In this document: positions 59,259-64,000 of the stretch, piece by piece
Layout: each line of letters opens with the position of its first letter
Numbering within the stretch: the stretch's first letter is position 1
DNA from: Hyperoodon ampullatus
Lineage: Eukaryota; Chordata; Mammalia; Artiodactyla; Ziphiidae
NCBI GenBank assembly: GCA_949752795.1
Contig: OX457058.1
Coordinates: 166,472,223 to 166,536,222, forward strand
DNA: 64,000 nucleotides
Direction of reading: 5' to 3'
The notes under the pieces: generated by a model
Databases searched by the model: none
What the model saw: the letters and a program-made list of their open reading frames with translations, nothing else
What the model was told of the DNA's origin: nothing
Position numbers and translations under genes: made by a program

Positions 59259-60164
59259 GTTATCAACCGACAGTTCAGGTACATCCCCCTAGTAGGTAAA
59301 GAATTGGAAACCATGACCACCGTGTCTTCATTCCAGCCCACGGGAAGCGGCAGGGGAAGAGGAGGATGCACATAATCCAGAAGTTGCCCCATCAGTCACA
59401 TGATCTCACCTAATTAAAGGAAACAGGGAACTGTAGTTTTTTCCTAAGTGGCCATGTGCCAGCTGTTTTAGGAGGTGCTGTTACTCTAGAAGAAGGGGAG
59501 GATGAATTTAGAAGGAAAGTAGTGTCTGGCTTAGAGTTGTTGAGGGAGAGACGGTGGTGGCATTAGCCATATGGAGAAGCGGATGATGAGGGATTTGGAG
59601 TCCTTCAGCAACAGGACCTGAAGGGTTGGTGCAGTGAGAGGGGTAGGGAGGCAGTGACTCAGTGCCTGGATTTCTGCCTTAACTGAGTGGCTGGCTGTGT
59701 CGCGCGCAGCAGAGGTTGGGACCACTGTGTAGAGCGTGCTACAAAGTGTAGGAATAATATACGTGCCTTATCAGAACTGCAGGTTTGTGTAAATATTGAC
59801 TCTCATCGACAGGTTTCTGTTAACTTAATTAAGGAGCATGTTTTGTTTAAGGGATAGAAGAGAAGTTGCTGAAGCAGCACTTGGCAACTTCCTGCCCTCG
59901 CCTCTCTTTAAGCACTGTGACTTCCTTAGGATACGTTTTACACCCACACCAGGAAAATGTTCTGGCGGGGACCTCGTCATGCCAGAGCCGTGTCATTAGC
60001 TAAATGGCATTCGATCATTTGTATGCATTGTAATGAGACAGCTGAATCCCGGACAAAATGGATCACCTGGGTCCTGTTTTCTGTTGATTGTTGTTGGCTG
60101 TCTTATATTAACTCTAGTTTTGTTTTCCCTTATGATAAATGTAGTCTACTCTCCTTTTAGAAAA
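59259..60164. other. Unique intron
   Basis: No repeat or gene I can name. Confidence 0.4.
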
Positions 60165-60475
60165 AAGTCAGAGGTAGAGAACAAATGTATGGATACCAAG
60201 GGGGAAAGGGGTGGGGTGGGAGGAATTGGGAGATGGGGGTTGGCACACATACACTATTGATACTATGTGTAAAATGGACAACTGAGGAGAACATACTGTA
60301 CAGCACAGGGAACTCTACGTAATGCACTGTGGTGTCCTAAATGGGAGGGAAGTCCAAGAGGGAGGGGATATATGTGTACGTATGGCTGATTCATTTTGCT
60401 GTGCAGTAGAAGCTAGCACAACATTGTAAAGCAACTATACTCCAATAAAAATTAATTTTAAAAAACCATAATAAA
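60165..60475 (+). mobile_element. 5'-truncated L1 3' end
   Basis: AGGTAGAGAACAAATGTATGG ... GGAGAACATACTGTACAGCAC ... AACATTGTAAAGCAACTATAC ... AATAAAAATTAATTTTAAAAA. Confidence 0.88.
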
Positions 60476-60479
60476 ATAG

Positions 60480-60725
60480 TAATACACTTTTAGTAGAGTA
60501 GCTAAAATTAAACAGGACTGATGATCCTAAGCCTTGGTGAGGATGTAGAGAAACTGGCATTCTCACACATTTTTGACTGAAATTTCAAATAATAACAGCC
60601 ACTTTGAAATAGTTTGGCATTAAAGAAAAAATAGTGAAATATATACCTACCATATGATCTAGTATTCCACTTCTAGATATTTTCACAATAGAAAATAAAG
60701 CATATATCTATACAAAAAAAAAAAA
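60480..60725 (+). mobile_element. Old L1 ORF2 fragment
   Basis: CCTTGGTGAGGATGTAGAGAAAC, CATTCTCACACATTTTTG, TACCATATGATCTAGTATTCC, ending in A-rich sequence. Confidence 0.75.
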
Positions 60726-60841
60726 GTCAGAAACTTCAGAGAAGTAGAAGGAAGGAGGAAGATGACACATAATCCCACCAGCTAAGGTCCCCCCGCTTTA
60801 TTAGCACCTTGTTGGATTTCCTTTCAACCTTATCTCTATGC

Positions 60842-61048
60842 TTTTTTTTTTTTTTTGCGGTACGCGGGCCTCTCACTGTTGTGGCCTCTCCCGCTGCGGA
60901 GCACAGGCTCCGGACACGCAGGCTCAGCGGCCATGGCTCACGGGCCCAGCCGCTCCACTGCATGTGGGATCTTCCCGGACCGGGGCACGAACCCGTGTCC
61001 CCTGCATCAGCAGGCAGACTCTCAACCACTACGCCACCAGGGAAGCCC
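60842..61048 (-). mobile_element. CHR-type SINE, A-tailed young subtype
   Basis: Reverse near-consensus copy (T15 tail, GCGGTACGCGGGCC ... CCACCAGGGAAGCCC). TSD TCTCTATGC at 60833-60841 and 61049-61057. Confidence 0.93.
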
Positions 61049-61057
61049 TCTCTATGC

Positions 61058-61919
61058 ATTTTTAACTTATGTATTCTGCATCTTTTTCTTAAGTAAACAC
61101 CATAATATAAGTATTTTTCATAATTTCACTAGTTTTACAATAGTCTGTGTTGAGCGTGTACTATTTTATATTTTATTTGGGCATTTAGATTGTCGCTGAT
61201 TTTTCAGTTACCTATAATGCTGTCAATACTAACAGAGTTATTTCTGTATTTAGCCTCTGTTCCTCAGAAGTAACAGAAGTGAAATTTCTGGATGATAGGA
61301 TATGAATATTTTAACGGCTTTTCACTCATAATTTGACATTACTTTTGCAAAGGGCTGTATCTATTTATATTTTAAGGATTCTATGTGAAAATGTTGGGTC
61401 TTATTTAGAATGTGATATTTACCAACTGGCCCAAGGCATTCAGTAAAACAGCAAAATAAAGGAGAAGCTGCAACTGGGTGGGACCAACATTAGAACTAAT
61501 TTTTAAAATTGCAGCTGAGCTGATAGAAGAAAAAGTTTGGATGGATTTGCTTTATGACACTCTGTTCATTCTTTCAATACATACCCAGTAAGCCCTCCCA
61601 TCAAAATCAAAATCACACAGGCTGAGGAAGGATCCTAGTAGATTTCCCGTCACACAGATTTTTCCATCACGCGTTATCTCAGCAGTCACATGAGGTAATG
61701 GCATTTTACAGATGAAGATATGAAGCTTAATGACTTAGCCAAGATCACATAGCCAACTAGTGGTGGAGATGGGACATAAACCCAGGCTTGTGGCTGCTTT
61801 GATTGGATTTATTGAGCTACCACTATATTCAAAACAGCATAAGCATCCTGAGAAACAGGTGAGAAGGCCAGGCCCAAGCTAAGAGCTTGCACTTATTGAG
61901 GGAGATCAGATATGCTTAA
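61058..61919. other. Intron with an old L1-like stretch and a MIR
   Basis: 61060-61400 reads like an old L1 3' end in reverse (weak). MIR at about 61670-61800 (GGCATTTTACAGATGAAGAT...GATCACATAGCCAACTAGTGG). No gene seen. Confidence 0.45.
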
Positions 61920-61924
61920 AAGGA

Positions 61925-62322
61925 TATATTCGTCTGCTCGGGCTGCCCTAACAAAGTACCACAGACCTGGAGGCTTAAACAACGGAACTTTATTTTCTTA
62001 TATTTCTGGACGCTTGAAGTCCAAGATCAAGGTATTGGCAGGGTTGGTTTCTTCTGGGACCTCTTTTCCTGGCATGAAGATGGCTGTGTTCCCCCTGTGT
62101 CCTTACACGGTCATCTCTCTGTGCGCGTCTGTGTCCTGATCTCTTCTTAGAAGGATACCAGTCATACTAGATTAGGGCCCCATCCTAATGACCTCACTTT
62201 AGCTTAAGTAACTAATAAGGTAACTTTTTAAAGACTCTTTCTCCAAATATAATCACCTTCTGACATCCTGAGGGTTAGGACTTCAACATATGGATTTGGG
62301 GGACACAATTCAGCCCATAACA
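61925..62322 (-). mobile_element. MLT1 LTR (MaLR)
   Basis: Reverse: CGTCTGCTCGGGCTGCCCTAAC ... CAAGATCAAGGTATTGGCAG ... GGATTAGGGCC-type segment ... CACAATTCAGCCCATAACA. Flanks AAGGA/AAGGG are a probable decayed 5-bp TSD. Confidence 0.88.
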
Positions 62323-62374
62323 AAGGGTCATGGTGTCCAAAATGTTGTGAGTCCTCAGTTATGAGGACTAATGG

Positions 62375-62785
62375 CTAATTCCAAGCCAGTGCCTCTCAGC
62401 CTCAGCTGCACTTTAGAATCACCTAGGGATGGGCTTCCCTGGTGGCGCAGTGGTTGAGAGTCCACCTGCCGATGCAGGGGACACGGGTTTGTGCCCCGGT
62501 CTGGGAAGATCCCACGTGCCGCGGAGCAGCTAGGCCCGTGAGCCATGGCCACTGAGCCTGCGCGTCCGGAGCCTGTGCTCCACAATGGGAGAGGCCACAA
62601 CAGTGAGAGGCCCACGTACCTCAAAAAAAAAAAAAAAAAAAAGAATCACCTAGGGAGTTCTTTTAACAAATAGCTGTGGACCCCCAGAGTCTCACTTGAC
62701 TGGTCTGTGGAGCACCTGACAAAGGTGTTCTATAAAAGCTCCTTGGTGATTCGAATGCGCACCCAGGACTGGGAGCCTTGTTGAA
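62375..62785 (+). mobile_element. hAT MITE split by a SINE
   Basis: CTCAGCTGCACTTTAGAATCACC, then after the SINE CACCTAGGGAGTTCTTTTAAC ... CTTGGTGATTCGAATGCGCACCC. Non-autonomous hAT type. Confidence 0.65.
62430..62641 (+). mobile_element. CHR-type SINE, A-tailed young subtype
   Basis: Near-consensus copy with A20. Exact 15-bp TSD AGAATCACCTAGGGA at 62415-62429 and 62642-62656. Confidence 0.94.
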
Positions 62786-63011
62786 TTGAAATACCAAAGA
62801 GACACCTGAGCTGGTTTTGTTGTCTGAAACTGTCCTGCTTTCTGTCCGGCCAACACTTAGCTGTATGCATAGAATACATCAGCATCAGCAAAGTATCAGA
62901 GCAGCCTCTCAGTTTTGAGTCTCCACTTCATGCACACTCAGCTTTCTCTCTCAGTCATTAAAGGAGATAGTCGTTCGTTGAAGGCCTGTGATACACCAGA
63001 CACTGTGCTGA

Positions 63012-63579
63012 TGTGAGAAGCTGAATAATGACCCCCACAGATGTTAATGCCCTAGTCCTTGGAACCTTGAATAGGGAGATTATTCTGGATTATCTGCATG
63101 GACTCAGTTTAATACTACTGCTCTTAAAAGCAGAGAACCTTTCCTAGCAAACGTCAGAGAAATACGACCCAAGAAGGGCAGGAGAGTTTTGAAGCATGAG
63201 AGGGACTCCATCCACCACTGCTGCCTTTGAAGATGGAAAACGGGAGACAGTAGCCAGGGAATGCAGGCAGCCTCAGTAACCTAGGAAACTGGGCAGCTGG
63301 GAACGGCCTTCAGCTCTCAACCAGCAAGGAAGTGGCCCCTCAGTTCTATAACCTCAAGTCATTGAATTCTGTCAACAACCTGAACGAGCAAGGGAAGCAT
63401 TCTCCCCTAGCAGCTCCAGAAAGGGATGTAAGGAGTGTGGCCCTGCAGACGCTTGGTTTTAGCGTGGTGAGACCCAAGTCAGACTTCTGACCTCTGAAAC
63501 TGTGACATTATAAATTTGTGTTGTTCTAAGCCACTAAATTTGTGGTAACTCATTACAGCAGCAATAGGAAACTAATACA
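63012..63579 (+). mobile_element. MLT1 LTR (MaLR)
   Basis: TGTGAGAAGCTGAATAATGACC ... GTCCTTGGAACCTTGAATAG ... CAGACTTCTGACCTCTGAAAC ... AAATTTGTGTTGTTCTAAGCC ... AAACTAATACA. Flanks GCTGA/GCTTA look like a 5-bp TSD with one change. Confidence 0.9.
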
Positions 63580-63784
63580 GCTTAAAAGTGAAAAATAAAA
63601 TAATAACACATTCTCCCTGCTGTCATGGAGCTTAGCAACTTAAATTAGCAAAATTTATAAAAGGAAAAACAAATCAAGTTTCAACTCAAGTCTTAGGCTC
63701 AAGAAGTTTTTGAATTCAAGGGCCCTGGGTGTTAGGTGGTGTGTGAGGCCCAAATTATGCACTTTTTAAAAGTGTAAACATAAC

Positions 63785-64000
63785 TCTTACATGCACTGGG
63801 AAACCATATATATACATACATATACATTTTATTTATCCATTCATCCATCAGTGGACACTTGGGTTGCTTCCACATCTTGGCCATTGTAAATAATGCTGCG
63901 GTGAACATAGGGGTGCATACATTTTTTCAAATTAGTGTTTTGATTTTCTTTGCATATATACCCAGGAGAGGAATTGCTGGATCATATGGTAGTTCTATTT
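63785..64000 (-). mobile_element. L1 ORF2 end, runs off the window
   Basis: In reverse: TTTATCCATTCATCCATCAG, TTGGCCATTGTAAATAATGC, TATACCCAGGAGAGGAATTG. Confidence 0.88.

Larger units (their letters stand above)
5072..64000 (+). other. KCNK13: KCNK13 intron 1 (5' part, runs off the window)
   Basis: It starts with a consensus donor (G|GTAAGTGG) directly after the STI codons. No acceptor followed by the expected GFGMTTPAT reading was found downstream, so exon 2 lies beyond the window. A very long single coding intron is what I recall for mammalian KCNK13. The intron is composed mainly of interspersed repeats and holds no other convincing host gene. Confidence 0.85.

Overview
This window is vertebrate nuclear DNA, most likely from a cetacean and probably a toothed whale. 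The main evidence is 22 copies of CHR-type tRNA-derived SINEs. Many are A-tailed copies with long tails and perfect or near-perfect target-site duplications (TSDs). CHR SINEs are known from Cetacea, Hippopotamidae and Ruminantia. I see no Bov-B/Bov-tA ruminant repeats and no Alu, B1/B2 or carnivore SINEs. The species call is an inference.

Only one host protein-coding exon is supported. It is exon 1 of KCNK13 (THIK-1, a two-pore-domain potassium channel) at 4732-5071 on the + strand, within a GC- and CpG-rich block at about 3200-5170 that should hold the promoter and 5' leader. The exon ends at a phase-1 GT donor inside the first selectivity-filter triplet. No second exon is recognisable, so everything from 5072 to 64000 is read as KCNK13 intron 1, and 1-3200 as upstream flank.

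Layout: 1-2755, an old L1 3' part carrying two SINEs. 3200-5170, the CpG island and KCNK13 exon 1. 5072-13000, proximal intron with hAT MITEs, SINEs, an L1 3' end and a nested Tigger1 element. 13000-28000, L1 fragments on the minus strand separated by unique sequence. 28812-34667, a near-full-length but dead L1 on the minus strand (5' UTR, ORF1, ORF2, 3' UTR). 35000-48000, mostly unique sequence with MIRs, an L1-SINE chimeric insertion, a mariner MITE and an MLT2-like LTR. 48000-56100, L1 3' ends, hAT MITEs, SINEs and a solo class I LTR. 56100-64000, unique sequence, three MLT1 LTRs, SINEs and L1 ends.

No novel gene system was found. The items most worth a second look are retrotransposition by-products: one L1/CHR-SINE template-switch chimera with an exact 18-bp TSD; three CHR SINEs that carry extra non-SINE sequence between their tail and the distal TSD (apparent 3' transductions); a full-length L1 whose endonuclease GDFN motif reads GHFN; and a cysteine-containing N-terminus and short upstream ORFs in KCNK13.
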